Shown: positions 15,611-22,902 of the stretch, piece by piece
Layout of the letters: every line of letters starts with the position of its first letter
Position numbering within the stretch: position 1 is the stretch's first letter
Assembly: GCA_902777335.1 (NCBI GenBank)
Contig: CACYTF010000039.1
Coordinates: 1-33,150, forward strand
Origin: an uncultured Eubacteriales bacterium
Lineage (GTDB): Bacteria; Bacillota; Clostridia; Christensenellales; Aristaeellaceae
Direction: 5' to 3'
DNA: 33,150 nt
Notes under the pieces: generated by a model
What the model saw: the letters and a program-made list of their open reading frames with translations, nothing else
Told to the model about the DNA's origin: nothing
Database searches by the model: none
Program-made: the position numbers and the translations under genes

Positions 15611-16845
15611 GATAACGCCTCCATTCTCAGTCTCAGCGCGTTCAGCGCCCAGGACGCCGCGACGGCGCGCACGAATTCGCGGCTGCCGTTGAAGCGGCAT
15701 TGTTCCACGGTGGCGCCGTCGGGCCCGGCCACGGCGATGAACACCGTGCCCGCGGGCGTGCCGTCCGCGCCGCCGTCGGGGCCGGCGTAGCCGGTGGTGG
15801 CCGCGGCCCAGTCCGCGCCGCTGACGCGCCGCGCGCCCTCGGCCATCTCCCGGGCGCACGGAGCACTGACGGCGGTAAAGCGCCGCAGCGTTTCTTCCCT
15901 CACGCCCAGCACCCGGGCCTTGGCGGCGTCGCAGTAGGTCACGTGGGCCTCGCCCAGCACCGCGCTGGCCCCGGGCACGCTCACCAGCCGCGCGGCCACC
16001 AGCCCGCCGGTGCAGCTCTCGGCGAAGGACACCGTCTCGCCGCGGTCCCGCAGGCGCTCGAACACCGCGCGCTCGATGCTGTTGTCCATGCCCTCGCCGT
16101 ACACGTGATTGCCCAGCCGCCGGCGGATCTCCTCCGCCACCGGCGCGATCATCGCCCGGGCCGATTCCGCGTCCGCCGCCCGGGCCGTGACCCGCGCCTG
16201 CACCTCGCCGGGGCCGCAGTACAGCGCCAGCGTGGGGTTGTCGGCATGGAACAGGTCGCGCAGCCGGTTCTCCACCGCGGATTCCCCGATGCCGAATATG
16301 CGCAAAAACCGCGATTCGATGTGCGCGCCGCCCCGCCTCGCCAGCCACGGGGCCAGCCGCCTTTCAAACATGTCCTTCATCTCGTGGGGCGGACCGGGCA
16401 GCACGGCCACGGCCTTGTCGCCCCGCTCGACGATGCAGCCCGGCGCGGTGCCGCAGGCGTTGGGCATGACGGTGGCGCCCGCGGGGAACCAGGCCTGCTT
16501 GCGGTTGTTCTCGGCCATCGGGTGTCCCACGCGCTCCATGAACGCCTCGATGGCGTGAAGGCTTACTTCGTCCAGCGCCATCTCCAGGCCGAAGACCTCC
16601 GCCACCATCTCCTTGGTCAGGTCGTCCTCGGTGGGCCCGAGGCCGCCGGTGGTGATCACCACGTCGGCGCGGGCCAGCGCCTCCCGAAGCGCTTCCTTCA
16701 CCCGCCCCGGGTTGTCCCCCACGGTGGTGTGGCGATAGAGGCTGACGCCCAGCTCGGAAAGCCTCCGGGAGATGTACTGCGCGTCCGTATTGGCGATCTG
16801 CCCCATCAAAAGCTCCGTCCCCACGGAGAGAATCTCAGCGATCAT
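15607..16845 (-). CDS. cinA: CinA family protein (nicotinamide-nucleotide amidase / competence-damage protein)
   Basis: 412 residues with both domains. The N-terminal MoaB/MogA-like domain (1-170) has EILSVGTELLMGQIANTDAQ and TTGGLGPTEDD. The C-terminal amidase domain (about 250-412) has the catalytic serine in FAESCTGGLVAARL. Family members remove the amide from nicotinamide mononucleotide and may act on ADP-ribose, so the role is pyridine-nucleotide repair. The start codon directly abuts a heptad repeat, which supplies the only visible ribosome site (AGGGG, 7 bp before ATG). It overlaps the next gene by four bases. Confidence 0.93.
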   Translation of the reverse strand: MIAEILSVGTELLMGQIANTDAQYISRRLSELGVSLYRHTTVGDNPGRVKEALREALARADVVITTGGLGPTEDDLTKEMVAEVFGLEMALDEVSLHAIEAFMERVGHPMAENNRKQAWFPAGATVMPNACGTAPGCIVERGDKAVAVLPGPPHEMKDMFERRLAPWLARRGGAHIESRFLRIFGIGESAVENRLRDLFHADNPTLALYCGPGEVQARVTARAADAESARAMIAPVAEEIRRRLGNHVYGEGMDNSIERAVFERLRDRGETVSFAESCTGGLVAARLVSVPGASAVLGEAHVTYCDAAKARVLGVREETLRRFTAVSAPCAREMAEGARRVSGADWAAATTGYAGPDGGADGTPAGTVFIAVAGPDGATVEQCRFNGSREFVRAVAASWALNALRLRMEALS

Positions 16846-16846
16846 A

Positions 16847-16945
16847 CCCTGTCCCCTGTTCCCTGTTCCCTGTTCCCTGTTCCCTGTCCCCTGTCCCCTG
16901 TCCCCTGTTCCCTGTTCCCTATTCCCTGTTCCCTATTCCCTACTC
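16847..16945 (-). repeat. 14-unit heptad array between ATPase and CinA genes
   Basis: Seven-base units CCCTGTT, CCCTGTC, CCCTATT and CCCTACT on the plus strand (GGGAACA-like on the coding strand). The array includes the TAG stop of the ATPase gene (16940-16942) and ends two bases before the CinA start codon. Confidence 0.97.
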
Positions 16946-18199
16946 CATAATCAACGGCTTCAGCCGGAACTCCCCCCAGATCGACTCGTTCCAGATGAAC
17001 CCGCTGTTGACGGCGGGGTCGTCGGTGATGATGAAGCGGCTGACGTCCACGATGGTGTCGTAGTAGGTGCTGCGGCCCCGGGGGGTGCCGGCGATCAGCG
17101 ACAGCTTGATGATGTACTCGCCGGGGGCGATGCCGTCCAGCGGAAATTTGACCCGCTTGGTGAACTCCTCCTCGGCGGCCACCTCGAAGGGCTCGGTCTG
17201 GGTCATGGCGATGGGCGTGGCGATGCTGTTCTGCAGGATCAGCCGTATGCGCAGCCGGGGCTCTGGGATGTGGGACACGCACTTCAGCCGGAACTGCATG
17301 CAGCCCTCCTGGTCGTACTCCAGCGCCTGGGTGTTCTCAAAGTCGATGGCCAGCATGCGCATGGTGTCGCCCCGGTCGCGGTAGCGGGGCACCTCGTCCA
17401 GGTTGCGGCTGACGCTGCGGGCGCTGCTGCCGCCGTACAGCTCCATGGCGCGCTCCACAGTGCCGTCGTAGGTGAGCTTGCCGGTGTCCAGGTACAGGCC
17501 CCGGTTGCACAGCTGGCTGACCGTGCGCATGTTGTGGCTGACGTACAGCACCGCCCGGCCGCTGCGGGCGATCTCGGACATCTTCCCCAGGCACTTCTGC
17601 TGGAAGGCCAGGTCGCCCACGGCCAGCACCTCGTCGCAGATCATCACGTCCGGGTCCAGGTGGGCGGCGACGGCGAAGGCCAGCTTCACGTACATGCCGC
17701 TGGAATAGCGCTTCACCGGCGTGTCGATGAAGGGCTCGATCTCGGAAAACTCCACGATGTCCTTCATACGTGCGGTGATCTCCGAGCGGCGCATGCCCAT
17801 GATGGCCCCGTTCAGGTAGATGTTGTCGCGCCCGCTGAGCTCGCGGTGAAAGCCCGTGCCGATCTCCAAGAGGCTCGCCACCCGGCCGCGGATGCGGATC
17901 TCGCCCTCGGTGGGCGCGGTGATGCGGCTGATCAGCTTCAGCATGGTGCTCTTGCCCGCGCCGTTGCGCCCCAACAGCGCCACGGCGTCGCCCTTGTCCA
18001 CGTTGAAGGACACGTCCTTCAGCGCCCAGAAGCGCTGGTTGTGGGCCAGGTGCTCCTTGCCGATCTTCACGTTCGGGTCGTCCTTGCCCCGCACCCGGGC
18101 AAACCAGCTGGTCAGATCCCCGTGCAGCGTGCCGCCGCCGATCATCCCCAGCCGGTATTCCTTGGAGGCCCCGTCGACTTCAAGAACTCTGTTTGACAT
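16940..18199 (-). CDS. Wzt/TagH-like polysaccharide ABC transporter ATP-binding protein
   Basis: 419 residues. The nucleotide-binding domain (about 1-245) has Walker A GRNGAGKST, signature KRYSSGMYVKLAFA, Walker B DVMICDEVLAVGD and H-loop SHNM. It is the type that energises export of lipid-linked O-antigen or teichoic acid chains. A C-terminal extension (about 265-419) is rich in beta strands, like the carbohydrate-binding domain of Wzt. Its permease lies 45 bp upstream and is translated first. A heptad repeat fills that gap and provides AGGGG 6 bp before the ATG. The exported glycan cannot be deduced; no glycosyltransferase genes are in view. Confidence 0.93.
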   Translation of the reverse strand: MSNRVLEVDGASKEYRLGMIGGGTLHGDLTSWFARVRGKDDPNVKIGKEHLAHNQRFWALKDVSFNVDKGDAVALLGRNGAGKSTMLKLISRITAPTEGEIRIRGRVASLLEIGTGFHRELSGRDNIYLNGAIMGMRRSEITARMKDIVEFSEIEPFIDTPVKRYSSGMYVKLAFAVAAHLDPDVMICDEVLAVGDLAFQQKCLGKMSEIARSGRAVLYVSHNMRTVSQLCNRGLYLDTGKLTYDGTVERAMELYGGSSARSVSRNLDEVPRYRDRGDTMRMLAIDFENTQALEYDQEGCMQFRLKCVSHIPEPRLRIRLILQNSIATPIAMTQTEPFEVAAEEEFTKRVKFPLDGIAPGEYIIKLSLIAGTPRGRSTYYDTIVDVSRFIITDDPAVNSGFIWNESIWGEFRLKPLIME

Positions 18200-18206
18200 C
18201 TCAATC

Positions 18207-18247
18207 CCCTGTTCCCTGTTCCCTGTCCCCTGTTCCCTGTCCCCTAA
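18207..18247 (-). repeat. six-unit heptad array between permease and ATPase genes
   Basis: CCCTGTT/CCCTGTC units on the plus strand; the last one (CCCTAAA) contains the TAG stop of the permease (18244-18246). The opposite end supplies the AGGGG ribosome site of the ATPase gene. Confidence 0.95.
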
Positions 18248-19116
18248 ACCGTATCCATAAACGTCCTCTCCGTGTGCGAGAACAGCACCACGCCGATCAG
18301 GAATACGGCGGCGGTCACGACCACGGACAGCAGGTTATAGCCGTAGGAATAGCGCGGCACGCCCAGGTAGGCGGCGCGGAAAAGCTCGATGATGGGGGTG
18401 ATGGGGTTGAGCATGTACAGCCCCAGCAGCTGGGGGTAGCTGTCCGCGATCATCGACGTGGAATAGGTCACCGGCGTGGCGTACATCCACAGGTGCACGC
18501 CGAAGGTCACCAGCATGGCCAAATCGCGGTACTTGGTGGTCAGCGCCGATATGATGATGCCGAACCCCAGCGCCAGCACGCCCAGCTGCAACAGCAGCAG
18601 CGGCGTCAGCAGTATCAGCTGCCAGTTGGCGTGTATGCCGCTGTCCGGCTTGGCGGCGGTGATGATCAGAAACACCAGGAACAGCACGAACTGCACCGCG
18701 AAGTTCACCATCTCGGTCAGCACCGTGGAGAAGGGCATGACCAGCCGCGGGAAGTACACCTTCCCGAACAGCTGGCTGTTGTTCACAAACGTGTTGGAGG
18801 TGGTGAGCAGGCACTGGGAAAAGAAGTGCCACATCACGTTGCCCGCCATGTAGAACAGGAACTTGGGCACGCCGTCGGTGGGCAGGCCCGCCAGGTTGCC
18901 GAACACCACCGTGAACACCACGGTGGTCAGGAGCGGCTGTATCACGATCCAGGCCGGGCCGAGGATCGTCTGCTTGTACAGCAGGTTGAAGTTGCGCTTG
19001 AACATCAGCAGGATCAGGTCGCGGTAGTGCACCAGCCCCTTGATGTCGATGTCAAACCAGCCCTTGCGCGGGCGTATGACCATGTCCCATCGTTCGCCCC
19101 GGTTCGTATTGTCCAT
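18244..19116 (-). CDS. Wzm/TagG-like ABC-2 permease
   Basis: 290 residues with a short cytoplasmic start (about 1-45, including the amphipathic FDIDIKGLVHYRDLILLMFKR segment) and about six transmembrane helices, as in the ABC2_membrane family of polysaccharide exporters. Typical stretches are QTILGPAWIVIQPLL, SNTFVNNSQLFGKVYFPR and YMLNPITPIIELFR. It pairs with the ATPase immediately downstream to move an undecaprenyl-linked polymer across the membrane. GGAGG precedes the ATG. Its upstream region is a 175-bp heptad array. Confidence 0.93.
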   Translation of the reverse strand: MDNTNRGERWDMVIRPRKGWFDIDIKGLVHYRDLILLMFKRNFNLLYKQTILGPAWIVIQPLLTTVVFTVVFGNLAGLPTDGVPKFLFYMAGNVMWHFFSQCLLTTSNTFVNNSQLFGKVYFPRLVMPFSTVLTEMVNFAVQFVLFLVFLIITAAKPDSGIHANWQLILLTPLLLLQLGVLALGFGIIISALTTKYRDLAMLVTFGVHLWMYATPVTYSTSMIADSYPQLLGLYMLNPITPIIELFRAAYLGVPRYSYGYNLLSVVVTAAVFLIGVVLFSHTERTFMDTV

Positions 19117-19185
19117 CAGAACCCTCCGCCTTGTTTGCTTCTCCTTCTATTTTATCACGGGAATATTACGCTTTCAAGTGATTCC

Positions 19186-19362
19186 CCCTGTCCCCTGTTC
19201 CCTGTTCCCTGTCCCCTGTTCCCTGTTCCCTGTCCCCTGTCCCCTGTTCCCTGTCCCCTGTTCCCTGTCCCCTGTTCCCTGTCCCCTGTTCCCTGTCCCC
19301 TGTTCCCTGTTCCCTGTTCCCTGTCCCCTGTTCCCTGTTCCCTGTCCCCTGTTCCCTACTCC
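19186..19362 (-). repeat. 25-unit heptad array after the ybaK gene
   Basis: Twenty-five uninterrupted seven-base units, almost all CCCTGTT or CCCTGTC on the plus strand. The TAG stop of ybaK (19356-19358) is inside the last unit. The coding strand carries about 25 GGG/GGGG runs with 3- or 4-nt spacers, which fits the G-quadruplex consensus many times over. Confidence 0.98.
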
Positions 19363-19826
19363 CTCACCACACACACATCCACCCAACCCGCGGCATCGCA
19401 GGCGCGCTCCAGCTCTTCGATGGTCAGGCGGACGGCGCTGTGGTCGTCGCCGGCGGCGGGATAGACGGTGTCGTGGGCCTTCAGGCTCTCGTCGAGGTAG
19501 ACCTGAACGCCCGGGTTGATGCCGAAGGGGCACACGCCGCCCACGCCGTGGCCCACCAGCGCCTCCACCCTTTCGCCGGGGATCATTTTGGCCTTGCAGC
19601 CGAAGCACGCCCGGTACTTTCGGTTGTCCACCCGCGCCGTGCCCTCGGCCAGCACCAGCACGGCCTTATCGCCCTGCAAGAAGGACAGCGTCTTTGCGAT
19701 CATGCCCGGCTTGCAGCCCAGCGCCTCCGCGGCCTCGGCCACCGTGGCGCTGCTGTGCTCCGGCACGATGATGTGCTCCGCCAGCCCCCTGGCCTGAAGA
19801 TGCGCCCTCGCCCGTTCAAACGACAT
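19356..19826 (-). CDS. YbaK/EbsC-family aminoacyl-tRNA deacylase
   Basis: 156 residues. Members hydrolyse mischarged tRNAs such as Cys-tRNAPro. It has the family features AKTLSFLQGDKAVLVLAEG (Lys of the active site in the first part), CKAKMIPGERVEALVGH, VGGVCPFGIN (glycine loop) and YPAAGDDHSAVRL. The start is taken at 19826 because GGGAGG is then 9 bp upstream; the ATG at 19832 would be only 3 bp from it. It has its own strong promoter (19859-19888) and may be cotranscribed with the transporter genes downstream. Confidence 0.9.
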   Translation of the reverse strand: MSFERARAHLQARGLAEHIIVPEHSSATVAEAAEALGCKPGMIAKTLSFLQGDKAVLVLAEGTARVDNRKYRACFGCKAKMIPGERVEALVGHGVGGVCPFGINPGVQVYLDESLKAHDTVYPAAGDDHSAVRLTIEELERACDAAGWVDVCVVRE

Positions 19827-19858
19827 GTCCATCGACCTCCCGTGTATTGGATATGTGC

Positions 19859-19888
19859 ATTGTATCCCGTACCCACCGCGGTTGTCAA
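19859..19888 (-). promoter_or_regulatory. sigma-A promoter of ybaK
   Basis: Perfect TTGACA (19883-19888), 18-bp spacer, TACAAT (19859-19864) on the minus strand, about 33 bp before the start codon. Confidence 0.85.
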
Positions 19889-19902
19889 GCGCCTAAAACG
19901 GA

Positions 19903-19974
19903 AAATGAGATAGGGGACGGTTCCTTGTCTCACTGAATTGGGAGTGAGACAAGGAACCGTCCCCTATCTCATTT
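19903..19974. repeat. perfect 32-bp inverted repeat of the GGGGACGGTTCC family
   Basis: Arms 19903-19934 and 19943-19974 are fully complementary with an 8-nt loop. The arms contain TAGGGGACGGTTCCTTGTC. It lies between two divergent promoters. It could act as a two-way transcription barrier or be a REP-like mobile palindrome. Confidence 0.95.
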
Positions 19975-19982
19975 CCTGCGCC

Positions 19983-20011
19983 TTGCGCGCGCCGTGATTT
20001 TATGTTATAAT
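19983..20011 (+). promoter_or_regulatory. sigma-A promoter of the ybaB-recR operon
   Basis: TTGCGC (19983-19988), 17-bp spacer, perfect TATAAT (20006-20011). Confidence 0.75.
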
Positions 20012-20064
20012 TATCCTGTGAGGAAATGACCATTCCGGTCCCGGACCGGCAGAAAGGACGGTAG

Positions 20065-20415
20065 ATGACTATGGCAAGAGGCGGATTTCCCGGCATGATG
20101 GGCGGCGGCAACATGCAGCAGCTGGCGCGGCAGGCGCAGAAGCTGCAGCAGCAGATGACGAAGGTCCAGGAGGAGCTGGACGCGCGGGAGTACGAGGCCA
20201 GCGCGGGCGGCGGCATGGTGACGGTGAAGGTCTCCGGCAAGAAGGAGCTGCTCTCCATCGAGATCAAGCCCGAAGCGGTGGACCCGGACGACGTGGAGAT
20301 GCTGCAGGACATGGTGCTGGCCGCCGTGAACGAGGCGCTGCGCACCGCGAACGACACCACCGAGCGTGAAATGGGCAAGCTCACCGGCGGCCTGAACATG
20401 CCGGGGCTGTTCTGA
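20065..20415 (+). CDS. YbaB/EbfC-family nucleoid-associated protein
   Basis: 116 residues. A Gly/Met-rich start ([12 protein letters not shown]) is followed by a long helix ([20 protein letters not shown]) and the conserved core ([20 protein letters not shown], ending in [14 protein letters not shown]). The family forms tweezer-like dimers that bind DNA. It stands directly before recR (2-bp gap), the standard gene order; dnaX, often upstream, is absent here. Confidence 0.93.
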   Translation: MTMARGGFPGMMGGGNMQQLARQAQKLQQQMTKVQEELDAREYEASAGGGMVTVKVSGKKELLSIEIKPEAVDPDDVEMLQDMVLAAVNEALRTANDTTEREMGKLTGGLNMPGLF

Positions 20416-20417
20416 GC

Positions 20418-21014
20418 ATGGCGGAAATCGAGGCCATCGCCAAGCTGGTGAACCAGCTGTCCCGGCTGCCGGGCGTGGGCCGCAAGACGGCGCAGCGCCT
20501 GGCCTATCACATCATCGGCCTGCCGGAGGAGCAGGTGCGCCAGCTGGCCGCCGCCATCTACAACGGCAAAAAGCAGATCCACTTCTGCCCGATCTGCGGC
20601 AACTACACCGACACGGATCCCTGCGTGATCTGCGCCGACAGCGACCGCCGGCGGGACATCGTGTGCGTGGTGCGCGACCCGCGGGACGTGAACGCCGTGG
20701 AGCGCATGCGCGAATACAACGGCCTGTACCACGTGCTGCACGGGGTGATCTCCCCGATGGACGGCATCGGCCCGGACGACATCCACATCCGCGAGCTGAT
20801 GACCCGGCTGGCCTCCGGCGAGATCAAGGAGGTCGTGCTGGCCACCAACCCGGACGTAGAGGGCGAGGCCACCGCGGCCTACATCTCGCGGCTGATCAAG
20901 CCCATGGGCGTGAAGGTCACCCGCATCGCCCACGGCGTGCCCATCGGCGGCGAGCTGGAGTACACCGACGAGGTCACCCTGCTGCGCGCGTTCGAGGGAA
21001 GAACCGAGCTCTGA
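20418..21014 (+). CDS. recR: recombination protein RecR
   Basis: 198 residues, full length. It has a helix-hairpin-helix ([19 protein letters not shown], about 14-32), a zinc finger with Cys 57, 60, 69 and 72, a Toprim domain ([15 protein letters not shown], then [18 protein letters not shown]) and the C-terminal segment [19 protein letters not shown]. It acts with RecF and RecO to load RecA at gaps. It is cotranscribed with ybaB. Confidence 0.97.
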   Translation: MAEIEAIAKLVNQLSRLPGVGRKTAQRLAYHIIGLPEEQVRQLAAAIYNGKKQIHFCPICGNYTDTDPCVICADSDRRRDIVCVVRDPRDVNAVERMREYNGLYHVLHGVISPMDGIGPDDIHIRELMTRLASGEIKEVVLATNPDVEGEATAAYISRLIKPMGVKVTRIAHGVPIGGELEYTDEVTLLRAFEGRTEL

Positions 21015-21042
21015 TTCACTGTAGACAAGGAGGCTCACCATC

Positions 21043-22047
21043 ATGAAAGTACTCGTCACCGGCGGTGCCGGATACATCGGCAGCCACACCTGCGTGGAGC
21101 TGCTGAACGCGGGCCATGAGCTCGTCATCGTGGACAACTTCGTCAACTCCAAGCCCGAGGCGCTGGACGCCATCCGCACGATCACGGGCAAGGACTTCGC
21201 CTTCTGCGAGGCCGACCTGCGCAACCGCGCGGCGATGGAAAAGGTATTCACCGACCACGCGGTGGACGCCGTGATCCACTTCGCCGGCCTGAAGGCGGTG
21301 GGCGAATCGGTGGAGAAGCCGCTGGAGTACTACGACAACAACCTGTACGGCTTCATCGTGCTGGCCGAGGTGATGCGCGCCCACGGCGTGAAGACGCTGG
21401 TGTTCTCCTCGTCGGCCACCGTGTACGGCATGAACAACCCGGTGCCCTTCAACGAGACCATGCCCATCTCCGCCACCAACCCCTACGGCTACACCAAGGT
21501 GATGATCGAGCAGATGCTGCGGGACATCGCCGTGGCGGATCCCCAGTGGCGCATCTGCCTGCTGCGCTACTTCAACCCCATCGGCGCCCACGAGAGCGGC
21601 CTGATCGGCGAGGACCCGAACGGCATCCCCAACAACCTGCTGCCCTACGTGGCCCAGGTGGCCGCCGGCAAGCTGAAGCAGCTGACCGTGTTCGGCGACG
21701 ACTACGACACCCCGGACGGCACCGGCGTGCGGGATTACATCCACGTGGTGGACCTGGCCCTGGGCCACTTGGCCGCGCTGGAATACGTGAAGGACCACCC
21801 CGGCGCCGAGGCCGTGAACCTGGGCACGGGCCGCGGCACCAGCGTGCTGCAGATCGTGCACGCCTTCGAGAAGGCCTGCGGCCATCCCATCGCCTACCGC
21901 ATCGCGGCGCGCCGCCCCGGCGACATCGCCGAGTGCTACGCCGAGACGAAGAAGGCCGCGGAGCTGCTGCACTGGCACGCCACCCGCGACATCGACGACA
22001 TGTGCCGCGACGGCTGGCGCTTCGCCAAACAGCGGTACGGCGTGTAG
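21043..22047 (+). CDS. galE: UDP-glucose 4-epimerase
   Basis: 334 residues, the usual GalE length. It has the NAD motif TGGAGYIGSHTCVELL at the N-terminus, FSSSATVYG (catalytic serine/threonine region), the YGYTK tyrosine and lysine (about 146-150), and YFNPIGAH. It interconverts UDP-glucose and UDP-galactose for sugar use or wall polymers. AAGGAGG lies before the ATG. It follows recR by 28 bp and is closed by a strong terminator, so it probably shares the ybaB-recR transcript. Confidence 0.95.
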   Translation: MKVLVTGGAGYIGSHTCVELLNAGHELVIVDNFVNSKPEALDAIRTITGKDFAFCEADLRNRAAMEKVFTDHAVDAVIHFAGLKAVGESVEKPLEYYDNNLYGFIVLAEVMRAHGVKTLVFSSSATVYGMNNPVPFNETMPISATNPYGYTKVMIEQMLRDIAVADPQWRICLLRYFNPIGAHESGLIGEDPNGIPNNLLPYVAQVAAGKLKQLTVFGDDYDTPDGTGVRDYIHVVDLALGHLAALEYVKDHPGAEAVNLGTGRGTSVLQIVHAFEKACGHPIAYRIAARRPGDIAECYAETKKAAELLHWHATRDIDDMCRDGWRFAKQRYGV

Positions 22048-22071
22048 CGCTCAAACATCCATGCCAATACG

Positions 22072-22099
22072 ATTCCCCGCCGCGGCGGGGAATATTTTT
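22072..22099 (+). terminator. terminator after galE
   Basis: Perfect palindrome ATTCCCCGCCG/CGGCGGGGAAT (22072-22093), then ATTTTT. Confidence 0.9.
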
Positions 22100-22109
22100 G
22101 CCACATCGC

Positions 22110-22138
22110 TTTACAAATCCGCGGTTTTCTGAGATAAT
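22110..22138 (+). promoter_or_regulatory. sigma-A promoter of the thioredoxin-like/ferredoxin operon
   Basis: TTTACA (22110-22115), 17-bp spacer, GATAAT (22133-22138); about 65 bp before the start codon. Confidence 0.75.
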
Positions 22139-22202
22139 GAGCATGTAAAGTATGTCGCGGTGCAAGCGCCGCTTGACAATGCCATTCCGGGAGGATCAAA
22201 TC

Positions 22203-22763
22203 ATGAGGAAGCTGCTGAGATATGCCGCGCTGGCGCTGGCGCTGCTTGTGTGCGCCGGGTGGGCCGCCGTGGCGGAGCCGGGCGACGCGCTGCCGGGGCT
22301 GAACCACTTCACAGCCACCACGCTCTCCGGCGAGAACTTCACCGAGGCGGACCTGGCCGGGGCGGACCTGACGGTGGTCAACATCTGGTCGGTCACCTGC
22401 GGGCCCTGCATCCAGGAGATGCCGGAGCTGGCCGCCTTCGGCCGGGTGCTGCCGGAAAACGTGCAACTGATCGGCGTGTGCTACGACGCCTATCTGGACG
22501 AGGCCGGCGTGAAGGACTTCCTGGCGCAGCAGGGCTTTGAGGGCGCGACGCTGACCGGCGGCGACGGCGACTTCACGACGCTGATGAGCCAGGTGCTGTA
22601 CACCCCCACCACGCTGTTCCTGGACGCCGAGGGCAACCCGGCGGCCCTGCCGCTGATCGGCAGCCCGGAGAACGTGGCGGAAACCTATCTGGCGCTGGTC
22701 AACGACGCGCTGACGGCCCTGGGAAAGCCGGTGATCGCCCTTGAAGCGGAAGACGGCCAGTGA
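22203..22763 (+). CDS. secreted TlpA/ResA-like thioredoxin-fold protein
   Basis: 186 residues. The signal peptide (1-24) has a basic start and a hydrophobic core ending GWAAVAEP. The thioredoxin fold contains NIWSVTCGPCIQEMPEL with the CGPC redox pair (about 63-66) and the cis-proline segment YTPTTLFLDAEG. The start at 22203 has GGGAGG 8 bp upstream. It acts outside the membrane, passing or taking electrons on thiols. It is first in an operon with the CxxC mini-protein and the membrane 4Fe-4S protein, which suggests one electron route across the membrane. Confidence 0.9.
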   Translation: MRKLLRYAALALALLVCAGWAAVAEPGDALPGLNHFTATTLSGENFTEADLAGADLTVVNIWSVTCGPCIQEMPELAAFGRVLPENVQLIGVCYDAYLDEAGVKDFLAQQGFEGATLTGGDGDFTTLMSQVLYTPTTLFLDAEGNPAALPLIGSPENVAETYLALVNDALTALGKPVIALEAEDGQ

Positions 22764-22902
22764 TAGGCGCCTCACGGCGCTGCGCGTGGGCGGGGTGCTG
22801 CTGGCGCTTGGGATGATCGGCGCGGGCCTCGCCCGGCAGGAGACGTTGGTGGTGTTTGAAAAGGCGGTGCGGCTGTGTCTGGAATGCATCGGCATCGGGT
22901 GA
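22741..22902 (+). CDS. CD1871A-type CxxC mini membrane protein
   Basis: A 53-residue frame from a TTG at 22741, overlapping the end of the thioredoxin-like gene; an in-frame stop at 22732 rules out earlier starts. A basic start (MKRKTASDRR) leads to one hydrophobic segment (RVGGVLLALGMIGAGLA), then the ending VRLCLECIGIG, the hallmark of the CD1871A family, with a CxxC pair. This small protein is typically encoded between a TlpA-like and a NapH-like gene in Clostridia, as here. Function is unknown; a role as a thiol relay is an inference. The stop overlaps the start of the next gene (GTGA). Confidence 0.8.
   Translation: MKRKTASDRRLTALRVGGVLLALGMIGAGLARQETLVVFEKAVRLCLECIGIG

Noticed and set aside
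14654..16348. 564-residue extended frame of the hydroxyacid dehydrogenase
   Set aside because: The N-terminal extension overlaps cinA in another frame and is low-complexity. The true start at 15610 has GGAGG and an ATGA overlap.
16847..16945. CRISPR or telomere-like origin of the heptad arrays
   Set aside because: No spacers between units, and the arrays sit internally at gene ends, not at a replicon end.
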